Below are positions 36,930 to 45,727 of a DNA stretch of 64,000 nucleotides, in pieces. Source of the stretch: an uncultured Aquimarina sp. (lineage in GTDB: Bacteria > Bacteroidota > Bacteroidia > Flavobacteriales > Flavobacteriaceae); contig CANMWA010000010.1 in NCBI GenBank assembly GCA_947501475.1, forward strand, positions 172,822 through 236,821. Reading direction: 5' to 3'. The notes under the pieces are model-generated. The model searched no databases, was not told where the DNA came from, and saw only the letters and a list, made by a program, of their open reading frames with translations. Made by a program: the position numbers and the translations under genes. Numbering within the stretch: the first letter of the stretch is position 1; the number at the start of each line of letters is the position of its first letter.

Positions 36930-37670
36930 ATGAAGCATAGCTATCACATACAAGGGATGACTTGCAACGGTTGTCGTAATCATGTAGAGCAAACACTTTC
37001 TGCGGTAGAGGGAGTGACAAATGCTAGTGTAAATTTAGAAAACGAAGAAGCCATTATTGAGATGGAATCTCATATTTTGACAGATACGTTTCAAAAAGCG
37101 CTACCAGAAAAGTATACGATTACCAAAAAGCAGCAAAACAAGGTGTCTAACAGTGTAAGTGCAGACAATGTATTTCTGGCAACAGAAGAAAAAACAAAGT
37201 TACAACAACTCAAACCTTTGTTTATAATATTAGGATACATAGCAATTGCAACAGTATTGTTAAACTATAAACGTGACACATGGGATGAAGCTATGCTAGA
37301 CTTTATGGGGTTGTTTTTTATAGTTTTTAGTTTTTTCAAAATTCTAGATGTAAAAGGCTTTCCTAAGAGTTTTAAAATGTATGATCCACTAGCAAAAGTA
37401 ATACCTATCTATGGTTGGATATATCCGTTTATAGAAACCGTATTGGGGTTGATGTTCTTGATGCGATTTGAAATTCCTATCGCACTAATAGCGACACTAA
37501 TTATTTTAGGAATCACAACCGTAGGTGTTACCAAAACACTACTGGATAAAAAGTCAATTCAATGTGCCTGTTTAGGAACGACTCTTAAACTTCCAATGAC
37601 AGAAGCAACATTTATTGAAAACGCTATTATGATCGTGATGGCTGTGTTTATGTTAATTCAGTTTATATAG
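36930..37670 (+). CDS. HMA domain fused to a MauE/DoxX-like membrane domain
   Basis: 246 residues. An N-terminal heavy-metal-associated domain (about 1-65) shows GMTCNGCRNHVEQTL with the CxxC metal site and GVTNASVNLEN. After a linker, four hydrophobic segments (about 92-246) resemble the MauE/DoxX-type membrane domain, with a Cys pair in IQCACLGTTLKLP. It is not a P-type ATPase: no DKTGT motif. It lies 20 bases after the metal-binding lipoprotein and 52 before cusB, so it belongs to the metal-handling operon; it may bring metal or reducing power to the membrane. Confidence 0.82.
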   Translation: MKHSYHIQGMTCNGCRNHVEQTLSAVEGVTNASVNLENEEAIIEMESHILTDTFQKALPEKYTITKKQQNKVSNSVSADNVFLATEEKTKLQQLKPLFIILGYIAIATVLLNYKRDTWDEAMLDFMGLFFIVFSFFKILDVKGFPKSFKMYDPLAKVIPIYGWIYPFIETVLGLMFLMRFEIPIALIATLIILGITTVGVTKTLLDKKSIQCACLGTTLKLPMTEATFIENAIMIVMAVFMLIQFI

Positions 37671-37722
37671 TATAGTGGTATATAAGTTTAACTGCTATAA
37701 GAAAAATTAAAAAATAGTTACA

Positions 37723-38997
37723 ATGAATAAGAATATTTTATATCTCGGTATTGCAGTACTTATAGGATTATTTGCGGGTTATTTATTATTCGGAAATAGT
37801 TCAGATACTACCAATCAAGAAACGCCACATAGTCATGACCATTCGGTAGAAACTGCAAATCAAATGTGGACGTGTTCTATGCATCCACAAATTATGCTGT
37901 CTGAAGCAGGTGATTGCCCAATTTGTGGAATGTATCTAATTCCTGCCAAATCTGATGCCGATGGTCTTGCTGCTAATGAAATTAGAATGACTGAAAATGC
38001 AATGGCATTGGCTAATATTCAGACTATCATTGTAGGTGATACAATAACTAATGGTAGAGACGGAATGATTTTACTATCGGGTACAATTACTATAAATGAG
38101 GAAAATAATGCCGTGCAATCAAGTCATTTTGATGGTCGTCTTGAACGTTTGAATGTAAGTTATGAGGGGCAGAAAATACATCGAGGTCAACAGATAGCTG
38201 CGGTATATGCACCTAAGCTTGTAGCCGCGCAACAAGAATTAATTACTGCTACATCTTTGAAAGAATCACAACCAGCCTTGTATAATGCAGTGCGTAATAA
38301 ATTGAAGCTTTGGAAACTTTCAGAAAGTCAAATCAATAGTATTGAAACCTCTGGAAAAATACGTGAGAACTTCCAGATATATGCTACAGTTTCGGGAACC
38401 GTAGCAAAGGTAATGGCAGCTGAAGGCGATTATATAAAACAAGGACAGCCTATTTTAAAAGTAAGTAATTTAAATTCAGTTTGGGCAGAATTTGATGTGT
38501 ATGAGAATCAAATTTCACAGTTTAAAAAGGGTCAGAAAATTAAAGTAACTACTACTGCATATGCTGATGCAACATTTGATGCTACAATTTCTTTTATAGA
38601 TCCTATTTTAAATACTCAAACACGTACTGTAACTATGCGTGCTACCTTGAAGAATAAAAACAATGTATTAAAACCCGGAATGTTTGTTACCGGAAAAATC
38701 AAAGGAACTTCTCAAGCTTCAAAAGAAATGCTTACTGTGCCATCAAGTGCGGTGTTATGGACAGGAAAGCGCTCTTTAGTGTATGTAAAAACAAATCCTA
38801 CCAAGGCTATTTTCGAAATGCGAGAAGTAACTATTGGAAATCGTAACGGCGAGCATTATAGTATTACTGCTGGATTAGAAAACGGAGATGAAATAGTAAC
38901 AAATGGAACATTCACAGTAGATGCGGCAGCTCAGTTGCAAGGCAAAAAATCAATGATGAATAAATCAGGGGGTAAAACAAAGACAGATCATAAGTGA
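37723..38997 (+). CDS. cusB: CusB-type periplasmic adaptor of the RND metal efflux pump
   Basis: 424 residues. A single N-terminal hydrophobic segment (about 5-24) anchors it. The heavy-metal-binding domain WTCSMHPQIMLSEAGDCPIC and GMYLIPA lies at about 49-76. The membrane-fusion core follows: SSHFDGRLERLNVSYEGQ (lipoyl half), a coiled-coil hairpin, YATVSGTVAKV and the beta-barrel (ILNTQTRTVTMRA, NVLKPGMFVTGKI). It links CusA to TolC and delivers metal. It is the last gene of the cluster. Confidence 0.93.
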   Translation: MNKNILYLGIAVLIGLFAGYLLFGNSSDTTNQETPHSHDHSVETANQMWTCSMHPQIMLSEAGDCPICGMYLIPAKSDADGLAANEIRMTENAMALANIQTIIVGDTITNGRDGMILLSGTITINEENNAVQSSHFDGRLERLNVSYEGQKIHRGQQIAAVYAPKLVAAQQELITATSLKESQPALYNAVRNKLKLWKLSESQINSIETSGKIRENFQIYATVSGTVAKVMAAEGDYIKQGQPILKVSNLNSVWAEFDVYENQISQFKKGQKIKVTTTAYADATFDATISFIDPILNTQTRTVTMRATLKNKNNVLKPGMFVTGKIKGTSQASKEMLTVPSSAVLWTGKRSLVYVKTNPTKAIFEMREVTIGNRNGEHYSITAGLENGDEIVTNGTFTVDAAAQLQGKKSMMNKSGGKTKTDHK

Positions 38998-39073
38998 TAT
39001 ATAGAGATGCAATACTTAAGATTGGTGTACGACCCTTTCCGGCAATAATTAAAGAATATAAACGACTTCTTGA

Positions 39074-40087
39074 TTAGGCAAAAAACCAATAATCAATAAC
39101 AGGTTTTTTATTCCAGGAAATAAGTAGTTCTTCTATTTCTTTTTTCCCTGTTGGAGATGCTACTACAATTATTATTTGTGTGTTTTCTATCGTTTTAATA
39201 TCCTCATAATGTTTTAATCGCACATCATAAATATCCTTTCCTATTTTTCTCTCATTATCACATACCCAATGAAACGTATCGTTATACGATTGTAAAAGTT
39301 TAGCCATGTCTTTTCCGTTTTTTCCGGCACCCCACAATACCAAAGGTCGCGTTTGGTCTCTATCTAACTCATAGAAAAAACGTAGTTTAAGGTCAAAATA
39401 TCGATTGTCTTTATATTCTTCCCAAGTACGTGAAATTCTATTAGATCGATCTCTCCAATGATGTAAGATTTTATCTATCCCGATGACTGTTAACCCTAAC
39501 TTATAAAACCGAAAACAAAGGTCATAATCTTCTGGATATATTATCGGATCAAAAGCTCCTGCTGCATCAAAATCCTCTTTATGTATTAGCCAACAATGAG
39601 ATGGGATTACACATTCTCTATAAATCTCTTGATAATGAGTACTTGTTCTGGCAACTTCATTAAGCCATTTTTCGTATTTAATAAACCCGTCACCAACCAC
39701 ACCTTTATCTACAAAATGTTTTGTTCCTCCGGCGATTACCGTTCCTTTTCCGTGTTTATTCCATTCTTCTACAAGCACTTGTATTTTATAGTCCGGCATC
39801 TTATCATCAGAATCCATTCTATTGATTAATGTACCTTTGGTTTCTGCATATCCCACTTGTAGCGTTGGGATTAGTTTTGGCCTATTACTATTAAAAAACC
39901 GAATTCTAGAGTCTTTTTTAGCATATTCTTGTAAAATTTTTGGACTGTCATCTGATGAATGATCATTTACTGCAATTAGTTCCCAGTTTTGATAGGTTTG
40001 TGCTAGAACAGAATCCAAACAATCGTGCAAATAGGGGGCAGTATCTTTGACTGCCATTATAATAGTTACTAGTGGTTCGTTGATCAT
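39074..40087 (-). CDS. GT2 glycosyltransferase with C-terminal Rossmann-like domain
   Basis: 337 residues. The GT-A fold is shown by TIIMAVKDTAPYLHDCLDSV, AVNDHSSDDSPKIL and a DxD-like NRMDSDDKMP. About the last 90 residues form a separate part beginning RPLVLWGAGKNGKDMAKLL, a Gly-rich nucleotide-binding turn followed by alternating strands, resembling a small Rossmann domain. Donor and acceptor are unknown. Its ATG overlaps the stop of the upstream epimerase gene by four bases, so both work on a surface glycan or glycolipid. Confidence 0.88.
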   Translation of the reverse strand: MINEPLVTIIMAVKDTAPYLHDCLDSVLAQTYQNWELIAVNDHSSDDSPKILQEYAKKDSRIRFFNSNRPKLIPTLQVGYAETKGTLINRMDSDDKMPDYKIQVLVEEWNKHGKGTVIAGGTKHFVDKGVVGDGFIKYEKWLNEVARTSTHYQEIYRECVIPSHCWLIHKEDFDAAGAFDPIIYPEDYDLCFRFYKLGLTVIGIDKILHHWRDRSNRISRTWEEYKDNRYFDLKLRFFYELDRDQTRPLVLWGAGKNGKDMAKLLQSYNDTFHWVCDNERKIGKDIYDVRLKHYEDIKTIENTQIIIVVASPTGKKEIEELLISWNKKPVIDYWFFA

Positions 40088-41091
40088 TGTTTTGAGGAAT
40101 TTTTCCAGGATTCTGGTAGTTTTTTTGTTATTTCAATGTTTTGAAATGCTTCACTAGAACGAGCCCCATGAGTTTTTACCCATTCTGCCATTTCTAAAAG
40201 ACCAGTTTGTAAATCTATCTGTTTTGTGGGATTAAAAACCGTGTCAAACTTTTTATGATTAGCATAGGCATGAATTACTTCTTCTCGTTTTTCTAATTGT
40301 TTTATGTTTACTTCAGATTGCATTGCATTACTAACTGCTATTGCTAATTCTTTTACAGAATATACAGTATCACTTCCTATATTAAAAACAGTATTATAAG
40401 CATTGGGTATATGTACAGCATTAGCAATATAAGGTGCAACATTATCAATATGTGTAAAAGCTCTTGTTTGTTCTCCGTTTCCAAAAACAGTTAACGGTTT
40501 GTTTTCCAAAATTTGATTCATAAATATCCCTACAACATTACGATATTTATCTCCTATGTTTTGATGTGTTCCGTATACATTATGAGGTCTAAAAATAATA
40601 TAATCCATACCAAACATCTTATGTGCATTTATCAGATCTAATTCGACAGCGTATTTTGCTATTCCATAAGGATCTTCTGGTTGCGGATATTGTGTTTCTA
40701 CCAATGGCAGTGTATTAGTCCCATACACAGCAATAGAAGAGGTAAAAACAAAACATTTTATGTTATGAGTAACCGATGCATTGATCAGATTAACACTACC
40801 GATCAGGTTATTTTGATAATTGAAATGTCTTATAAAATGGCTTAATCCTTCTGCTGCATAGGCTGCCAGATGGTAGACATAAGAAAACTGATATTCTTTG
40901 AAAAGACTATGTATTAAATTAACATCTAGGATCGAACCTTCATAAAATAGTGCTGCAGGGTTTACATTTTCTTTATTTCCTCCAGAAAGATCATCTAATA
41001 CTACAACTTTATGGTCTTGTTTTAGTAAATGATTGACAACATGAGAACCTATAAATCCTGCTCCGCCAGTTACAAGTGAAGTTATTTTCAT
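40084..41091 (-). CDS. NAD-dependent sugar epimerase/dehydratase (extended SDR)
   Basis: 335 residues. The Rossmann motif VTGGAGFIGSHVVNHLL, the Asp of VVLDDLSGG, the catalytic SSIAVYG and YGIAKYAVEL (YxxxK) are all present. It resembles UDP-glucose/GlcNAc 4-epimerases, but the exact nucleotide sugar cannot be told. It precedes the GT2 gene with a 4-base overlap. Confidence 0.9.
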   Translation of the reverse strand: MKITSLVTGGAGFIGSHVVNHLLKQDHKVVVLDDLSGGNKENVNPAALFYEGSILDVNLIHSLFKEYQFSYVYHLAAYAAEGLSHFIRHFNYQNNLIGSVNLINASVTHNIKCFVFTSSIAVYGTNTLPLVETQYPQPEDPYGIAKYAVELDLINAHKMFGMDYIIFRPHNVYGTHQNIGDKYRNVVGIFMNQILENKPLTVFGNGEQTRAFTHIDNVAPYIANAVHIPNAYNTVFNIGSDTVYSVKELAIAVSNAMQSEVNIKQLEKREEVIHAYANHKKFDTVFNPTKQIDLQTGLLEMAEWVKTHGARSSEAFQNIEITKKLPESWKNSSKQ

Positions 41092-41368
41092 TTGGCAAAC
41101 CTACATAAATTGATCATATATGAAAAAAACTTTTATATAAAATGAATTTTCTATTTCCGTTAGACCTTAATTAGAGTAATTGGATTATAATAGATCCAAT
41201 GATAAGATACATGCTTGCACAATATCCTATCCTATATTGTTATAATTATCTTTTACAGTATTAATAATAATACTCGTTTTGGGTTTTAAATAAGGATGAA
41301 TCGCAAGAAATAATTCTTTTACTATTTTTTGGTAGTTTATTTCTTATATATAAAAGCTGTAAATAACA
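41092..41368. other. Intergenic stretch without recognisable genes
   Basis: Between the sugar epimerase start (41091) and the terminator of the tRNA gene. It is AT-rich and presumably holds the epimerase promoter. I see no open frame, RNA fold or repeat that I could name. Confidence 0.6.
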
Positions 41369-41395
41369 AAAACCTGCAATGAAATTGCAGGTTTT
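41369..41395 (-). terminator. Terminator of tRNA-Arg
   Basis: AAAACCTGCAAT (41369-41380) pairs with ATTGCAGGTTTT (41384-41395), leaving a 3-base loop. On the minus strand it starts 11 bases after the tRNA end and is followed by a T-rich stretch. Confidence 0.85.
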
Positions 41396-41405
41396 ATGCT
41401 TGTTG

Positions 41406-41479
41406 TGACCTCGGCAGGATTCAAACCTGCAACCTCTTGAGCCGTAATCAAGTGCACTATTCAGTTATGCTACGAGGCC
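41406..41479 (-). tRNA. tRNA-Arg (anticodon ACG)
   Basis: 74 bases on the minus strand. The acceptor arms GGCCTCG and CGAGGTC pair with one G-U. The anticodon stem CTTGA/TCAAG encloses the loop TTACGGC, so the anticodon is ACG (Arg, normally edited to ICG and reading CGU/CGC/CGA). The T arm GCAGG-TTTGAAT-CCTGC is standard. The discriminator is A and CCA is not encoded. Confidence 0.95.
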
Positions 41480-41491
41480 GTTTTGCGGGTG

Positions 41492-41523
41492 CAAATATAA
41501 TTGTTTTTTATATTGTTATCAAA
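41492..41523 (-). promoter_or_regulatory. Bacteroidota-type promoter of tRNA-Arg
   Basis: On the minus strand TTTG (41520-41523) is followed after 20 bases by TATATTTG (41492-41499), matching the -33 TTTG and -7 TAnnTTTG elements. The -7 box is 12 bases upstream of the tRNA 5' end. Confidence 0.75.
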
Positions 41524-41701
41524 ATTTATATTGACTTTTTAATAACTAAAAAAGGCTTGCTAATATGCTTCAGTAAAATAATACTAGAAAGCACAATCCA
41601 AGTAGCTTGATATTAAATACTTAAGTTGTTTCATTACATCGTGTTTCATTGCAACTAACTTTTTTAATCATTTTTTTTTCAATTTTCATTATTTTCGACC
41701 A

Positions 41702-42214
41702 ATGAACATACAAGATTTTATTAGAGATATTCCTGATTTTCCAAAACCCGGAATTATATTTAAAGATATTACACCATTATTGGCAAATCCTAAAGCTTTG
41801 ATTAGTTGTGCAGATCAATTGACAAGCTTTTGCCCAGAGGGCGAAAAGATTGATAAAGTGATAGGTATAGAGGCGAGGGGTTTTATTATAGGTGGAATGA
41901 TTGCAGAGCGTTTAGGTGCTGGTTTTGTGCCAGTTCGCAAAAAAGGAAAACTTCCGTATACTATCAAATCAAAAAGTTATGGTTTAGAGTATGGAGAAGA
42001 TACTCTAGAGATTCATACAGATGCTATTGCTTCTGGAGAGCGCGTCTTGATTCATGATGATGTGCTGGCAACCGGTGGTACTGCCAAAGCAGTTTGTGAT
42101 TTGGTGCAAGAGTTGGGTGGCGTAGTGGTGCAATGTAATTTTATTATGGAACTTGATTTTCTAAACGGAAAGGATAAGCTGGATGTCCCAATTTCATCAT
42201 TGTTGAATTACTAA
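41702..42214 (+). CDS. apt: Adenine phosphoribosyltransferase
   Basis: 170 residues, the standard length. It makes AMP from adenine and PRPP in the purine salvage pathway. The PRPP-binding motif VLIHDDVLATGGTAKAV and the preceding VIGIEARGFIIGGMIAERL are present, and the N-terminal IRDIPDFPKPGIIFKDITP is typical. It is a single gene on the plus strand. Confidence 0.97.
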   Translation: MNIQDFIRDIPDFPKPGIIFKDITPLLANPKALISCADQLTSFCPEGEKIDKVIGIEARGFIIGGMIAERLGAGFVPVRKKGKLPYTIKSKSYGLEYGEDTLEIHTDAIASGERVLIHDDVLATGGTAKAVCDLVQELGGVVVQCNFIMELDFLNGKDKLDVPISSLLNY

Positions 42215-42242
42215 AAAAAAAGCCTTCATATTTATGAAGGCT
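42213..42242 (-). terminator. Terminator for the minus-strand gene at 42265-43083
   Basis: AGCCTTCATA (42221-42230) pairs with TATGAAGGCT (42233-42242). The run of A bases at 42213-42220 reads as a T tract on the minus strand, so it ends the gene at 42265. It lies next to the apt stop; on the plus strand there is no T run, so apt may end elsewhere. Confidence 0.75.
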
Positions 42243-42264
42243 AAGTTTAACATGCAGCAATGGA

Positions 42265-43083
42265 TTACTTTTTTGAGGTAGCGATTATTGCACCATCCTT
42301 TGCTTTATCTCCATATATGCTTATGGCTGTTGCAGATTTAAGAAAATCTACTTCGGCTAATTGATCTGATTTAGCAAGACTATCAAGAGTTTCAAAATCA
42401 GATTCTTTTCCATCAATAATAATTAGCTTTTCTATTTCAGTATTATCTATAAACCTGAATTTTTGATTATTCGAGTTGTGAAAAGGATGCATTTTTTGAC
42501 CATTAAAGGTGAAGTTACCGTCCTCATCTTCTTCAAAAGTAAAAGATTTCATGATTTGGTCTTTTAGCTTCATGATGTTTAAGTGGCCGTTAAAAGATAA
42601 TGAATCTGTTTCTTCATCAAAATTAAAATCGAAAGCGAAGTTGTGCTTTTTCATGATGCTATCCATATCAATCATTGATAGGTTATGTCCAGATTGGTTT
42701 TTTAATGCGATCTTGTCAAACATGCCAGAATTGGTTATAAAAAGACTACCATTATTGTAACCTAATTCGATCTCAGAAATTGGCGAATTAGAGGAAGAAG
42801 AATACTGACTCTTTGATTTTCCTTTTTTTAGCAGAATACTTAAACTGGTGATTTCACTTTTGTCATTGTATTCAATTTTTTTAAGGATTAATTCAATTCC
42901 ATTTTCAGAAAAAAATGTCTGTAAATCCTCGAGTTCTTTTTCTGTAGTATTTTTATTGATTACAGCAGTTATCTTGTCTGATTGCGTATTATTGGTTGTT
43001 AACCATTGATTTGTAGTTGAGGTAAAGGCTGTTAAGGATAGCATACCTAGTATGCTCATTCCTAAAATGATCCATTTTTTCAT
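42265..43083 (-). CDS. Exported protein of unknown function with a TonB-plug-like C-terminal motif
   Basis: 272 residues from ATG 43083 (MKKWIILGMSILGMLSL); the longer frame to 43149 is unlikely. After a signal peptide comes a charged region (KITAVINKNTTEKELEDLQ and LSILLKKGKSK) like the C-terminal parts of M56/BlaR1-type proteins of flavobacteria. The last residues SATAISIYGDKAKDGAIIAT resemble the end of SusC/TonB plug sequences. No peptidase motif is seen, so I cannot assign a function; it may be a periplasmic protein that interacts with a TonB system. Confidence 0.75.
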   Translation of the reverse strand: MKKWIILGMSILGMLSLTAFTSTTNQWLTTNNTQSDKITAVINKNTTEKELEDLQTFFSENGIELILKKIEYNDKSEITSLSILLKKGKSKSQYSSSSNSPISEIELGYNNGSLFITNSGMFDKIALKNQSGHNLSMIDMDSIMKKHNFAFDFNFDEETDSLSFNGHLNIMKLKDQIMKSFTFEEDEDGNFTFNGQKMHPFHNSNNQKFRFIDNTEIEKLIIIDGKESDFETLDSLAKSDQLAEVDFLKSATAISIYGDKAKDGAIIATSKK

Positions 43084-43166
43084 ACTAAATAATATTTTGA
43101 TTATTAAAACTTCATTTTTAAATACGAAAATATATAGCTTGTGTTGCAAATAATATTTTCAAAACA

Positions 43167-43193
43167 AAAAAGAGCTATCCTAATGCTCTTTTT
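43167..43193 (-). terminator. Terminator overlapping the 3' end of the 50-residue gene
   Basis: AAAAAGAGC (43167-43175) pairs with GCTCTTTTT (43185-43193). The stop codon of the small gene (43175-43177) lies at the junction of stem and loop, and a T-rich tract follows on the minus strand. Confidence 0.7.
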
Positions 43194-43327
43194 GTGACAT
43201 AGAGCCTCCATCCAAAAATAAGTAGTTGTAATTTGGATGCTTTACTTAAGTCCAGACGTTTTTTGGTAAAACTAGGAAGAATTAACTTGTTTAGTTTTGC
43301 AAGAATTGAAAACAATATATTTTTCAT
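43175..43327 (-). CDS. Conserved small basic protein, 50 residues
   Basis: A short frame from ATG 43327 to TAG 43175 encodes 50 residues: an N-terminal hydrophobic patch (ILFSILAKLNKLILPSF), then a basic middle (TKKRLDLSKASKLQ) and an aromatic end (LIFGWRLYVTKRALG). Short proteins with this pattern are common in Flavobacteriaceae and some are labelled as SsrA-binding-like, though there is no SmpB domain here. The overlap of its stop with a terminator and its codon pattern support a real gene. Function is unknown. Confidence 0.72.
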   Translation of the reverse strand: MKNILFSILAKLNKLILPSFTKKRLDLSKASKLQLLIFGWRLYVTKRALG

Positions 43328-43418
43328 ACTGCGAAAATAAAAAAAACAGGGAAAATATAGATTTTAATTTATAAACAATGCTATACTTATTTTATATTCG
43401 CAACCAAAATAGTATGCT

Positions 43419-44372
43419 ATGGTTGGAAGTGTGTTTTATGTACTAATAGGACTTGTTTTACTTGTTGTAGGGGGGGAGTTTTTGGTTAGGTCTTCTGTTG
43501 CGTTATCTTTTAGACTTAAGCTTTCTAAGATGGTGATAGGTTTAACAGTAGTTTCTTTTGCAACATCTGCACCAGAGTTATTAGTAAGTATTCAAGCAGC
43601 ATTAGATGGGCTTTCTGATATCTCTTTGGGAAATGTTGTCGGTTCTAATATTGCCAATATTGGCTTGGTTTTAGGTATTACTGCTATCATAGGACCACTT
43701 GCAATTGATAGGGATTTTTATAAGTTTAATTGGCCAGTTATGGTGTTGCTATCCTTTGCGCTATATCTTCTTTTAAAAAATGATGGAGTGTTAAGTCAGT
43801 TAGAAGGACTGGGTTTACTCTTATCTCTATTCTTATATCTCTTTTTGTTGTTAAGAAGAGCAAGGAAATTCTCAGATACGACGGTAGAAGAAGTGGATGA
43901 TTCTCTTCAAAAGACATCTAATTTTAAGATTTTTGTTTGGTTACTAATCGGAGGTAGTGCTTTATATTTTGGATCAGAGTTTTTGGTTAGTGGAGCAGAA
44001 GATATTGCATTAAAAATGGGAGTAAGCGAAGGTGTGATAGCAGTAACTTTAATTGCGATAGGAACAAGTGTTCCTGAATTAGCTGCTTCTGTTATAGCAG
44101 CTCTTAAACAAGAGAAAGCTATTTCTCTTGGAAACCTTATAGGGTCTAATATTTTTAATATAGCTTCGGTTCTTGGGATTACATCCTTAATTCAGCCTAT
44201 TGCAGTAAAAGACGAAACATTGATGAGCGTAAATATTTATTGGATGCTTGGTTTTGCAATTATTTTATTGCCATTAGCATTTATTCCAAAAAAAATGATC
44301 TTAAATCGCCCTAAAGGACTTTTAATTTTTGTAGGGTATTGTGTATTTATAGCATTAGTGTTTATGAAGTGA
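43419..44372 (+). CDS. Calcium/sodium antiporter, YrbG/CaCA family
   Basis: 317 residues with about 10 transmembrane segments in two homologous halves. Each half has the diagnostic ion-binding motif: SAPELLVSIQAALDGLS then GNVVGSNIANIGLVLGI in the first, and SVPELAASVIAALK then GNLIGSNIFNIASVLGI in the second. It exchanges calcium for sodium across the inner membrane. A -7-like TATATTCG lies at 43393-43400, one base off the consensus. Confidence 0.94.
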   Translation: MVGSVFYVLIGLVLLVVGGEFLVRSSVALSFRLKLSKMVIGLTVVSFATSAPELLVSIQAALDGLSDISLGNVVGSNIANIGLVLGITAIIGPLAIDRDFYKFNWPVMVLLSFALYLLLKNDGVLSQLEGLGLLLSLFLYLFLLLRRARKFSDTTVEEVDDSLQKTSNFKIFVWLLIGGSALYFGSEFLVSGAEDIALKMGVSEGVIAVTLIAIGTSVPELAASVIAALKQEKAISLGNLIGSNIFNIASVLGITSLIQPIAVKDETLMSVNIYWMLGFAIILLPLAFIPKKMILNRPKGLLIFVGYCVFIALVFMK

Positions 44373-44400
44373 TACTATATATATATAAAAGTATATAATA

Positions 44401-44437
44401 AAAAACACCTTCAGAAATTTTCTAAAGGTGTTTTTTT
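44401..44437. terminator. Bidirectional terminator between the antiporter and glnA
   Basis: AAAAACACCTT (44401-44411) pairs with AAGGTGTTTTT (44425-44435), with a further AGAA/TTCT inner stem. A and T runs on both sides allow it to serve both convergent genes. Confidence 0.85.
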
Positions 44438-44481
44438 GCGTTTAACCAACATAGTATAGTTAGTTAAGTTCTAGTATATTG

Positions 44482-45507
44482 TTATGCTAACATTGCAGAA
44501 ACATCAGCTGTTTTAACAGTTTTTACAATTCTAGCAGCAATTTTGTATGGATCACCATTAGATGCAGGACGACGATCTTCTAACCAACCTTTCCAGCCAT
44601 TTTCTACTGTAATGATTGGGATTCTTATTGATGCTCCTCTATCAGATACACCATAACTAAAATCTGTAATTGCAGCAGTTTCATGTAAGCCTGTTAATCG
44701 CTGATCGTTAAACTCACCGTATACAGCAATATGTTCCTTTGTTACAGGTCTGAAAGCTTCACAAATAGTTTCATAAATTTCTTTAGAACCACATGTTCTT
44801 AATACTTCGTTAGAGAAGTTTGCATGCATACCAGAACCATTCCAGTCTCCTTTAACAGGTTTTGGGTGGTATTCGATGTAGTAACCATATTTTTCTGTAA
44901 GACGATCTAAAAGATATCTTGCTATCCATATTTCATCTCCTGCTTTTTTAGCTCCTTTCGAGAATAATTGAAATTCCCACTGTCCACTAGCAACTTCTTG
45001 GTTGATACCTTCAAAGTTAAGTCCAGCATCAATACAAAGATCGGCATGTTCTTCTACAAAATCTCTTCCGTGAGTGTTTCTTCCTCCTACTGAGCAGTAG
45101 TACATACCTTGAGGACCAGGGTATCCACCAACAGGGAAACCTAAAGGTAGTTGAGTATGCCTGTCCATGATAAAGTATTCTTGCTCAAAACCAAACCAGA
45201 AATCATTATCATTGTCATCAATTGTTGCTCTAGCGTTAGATTCGTGAGGAGTACCATCAGCATTCAAAACCTCTGTCATTACCATATATCCGTTTCTTCT
45301 TGTAGGATCTGGATAGATAGCTACTGGCTTTAGCAAGCAATCCGAAGATCCTCCTTCTGCTTGTCTTGTAGAACTTCCATCAAAAGACCATACTGGGCAA
45401 TCTTCAAGCTTTCCGCTGAAATTTTCTTCAACTTTTGTTTTACTTCTTAGGTTAGCAGTTGGTTTATAACCATCTAGCCATATGTATTCTAATTTAGCTT
45501 TACTCAT
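44482..45507 (-). CDS. glnA: Glutamine synthetase, GSII-type (beta-Grasp)
   Basis: 341 residues from ATG 45507 (MSKAKLEYIWLDGY), which fits the promoter at 45543-45573; an ATG three codons earlier is possible. The catalytic parts PVWSFDGSSTRQAEG, FGFEQEYFIMD, KGDWNGSGMHANFS and RGASIRIPI match the short eukaryotic-type class II enzyme. It makes glutamine from glutamate, ammonia and ATP in the cytoplasm. It is divergent from the class III enzyme to the right. Confidence 0.95.
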   Translation of the reverse strand: MSKAKLEYIWLDGYKPTANLRSKTKVEENFSGKLEDCPVWSFDGSSTRQAEGGSSDCLLKPVAIYPDPTRRNGYMVMTEVLNADGTPHESNARATIDDNDNDFWFGFEQEYFIMDRHTQLPLGFPVGGYPGPQGMYYCSVGGRNTHGRDFVEEHADLCIDAGLNFEGINQEVASGQWEFQLFSKGAKKAGDEIWIARYLLDRLTEKYGYYIEYHPKPVKGDWNGSGMHANFSNEVLRTCGSKEIYETICEAFRPVTKEHIAVYGEFNDQRLTGLHETAAITDFSYGVSDRGASIRIPIITVENGWKGWLEDRRPASNGDPYKIAARIVKTVKTADVSAMLA

Positions 45508-45542
45508 AATTAACACTTTACAAATTGAACTCTTAAAGGTTT

Positions 45543-45573
45543 CAAAATTAACTCTTCTTTTGGTATATACAAA
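45543..45573 (-). promoter_or_regulatory. Promoter of glnA
   Basis: On the minus strand TTTG (45570-45573), 19 bases, then TAATTTTG (45543-45550) fits the Bacteroidota -33/-7 consensus exactly. The -7 box is 35 bases upstream of the ATG at 45507. Confidence 0.78.
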
Positions 45574-45700
45574 AAAAATAGGGGTGTTTAAGGTAAAACC
45601 GCATTGATTTTTATCAACACCCTACTTTTTTTTGGGGTATTTTGTAAAATTATCATTTTTAAAAGAATATATTTTTCATATTAATAATGTAAACTTCTTT

Positions 45701-45708
45701 TATATTTG
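45701..45708 (+). promoter_or_regulatory. -7 promoter element of glnN
   Basis: TATATTTG matches TAnnTTTG and lies 19 bases before the ATG at 45728. It places the transcription start inside the longer frame beginning at 45632, so it argues for the 45728 start. No TTTG at the expected -33 distance is seen. Confidence 0.6.
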
Positions 45709-45727
45709 TAGTAAAACTTACTCAATT

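Noticed and set aside
36930..37670. A fragment of a copper P-type ATPase
   Set aside because: The HMA domain is present but the DKTGT and other ATPase motifs are missing, and the membrane part is of MauE/DoxX type.
45632..45727. A longer start for the class III glutamine synthetase
   Set aside because: The extra residues are AT-driven and unlike the family, and the TAnnTTTG box lies inside them.
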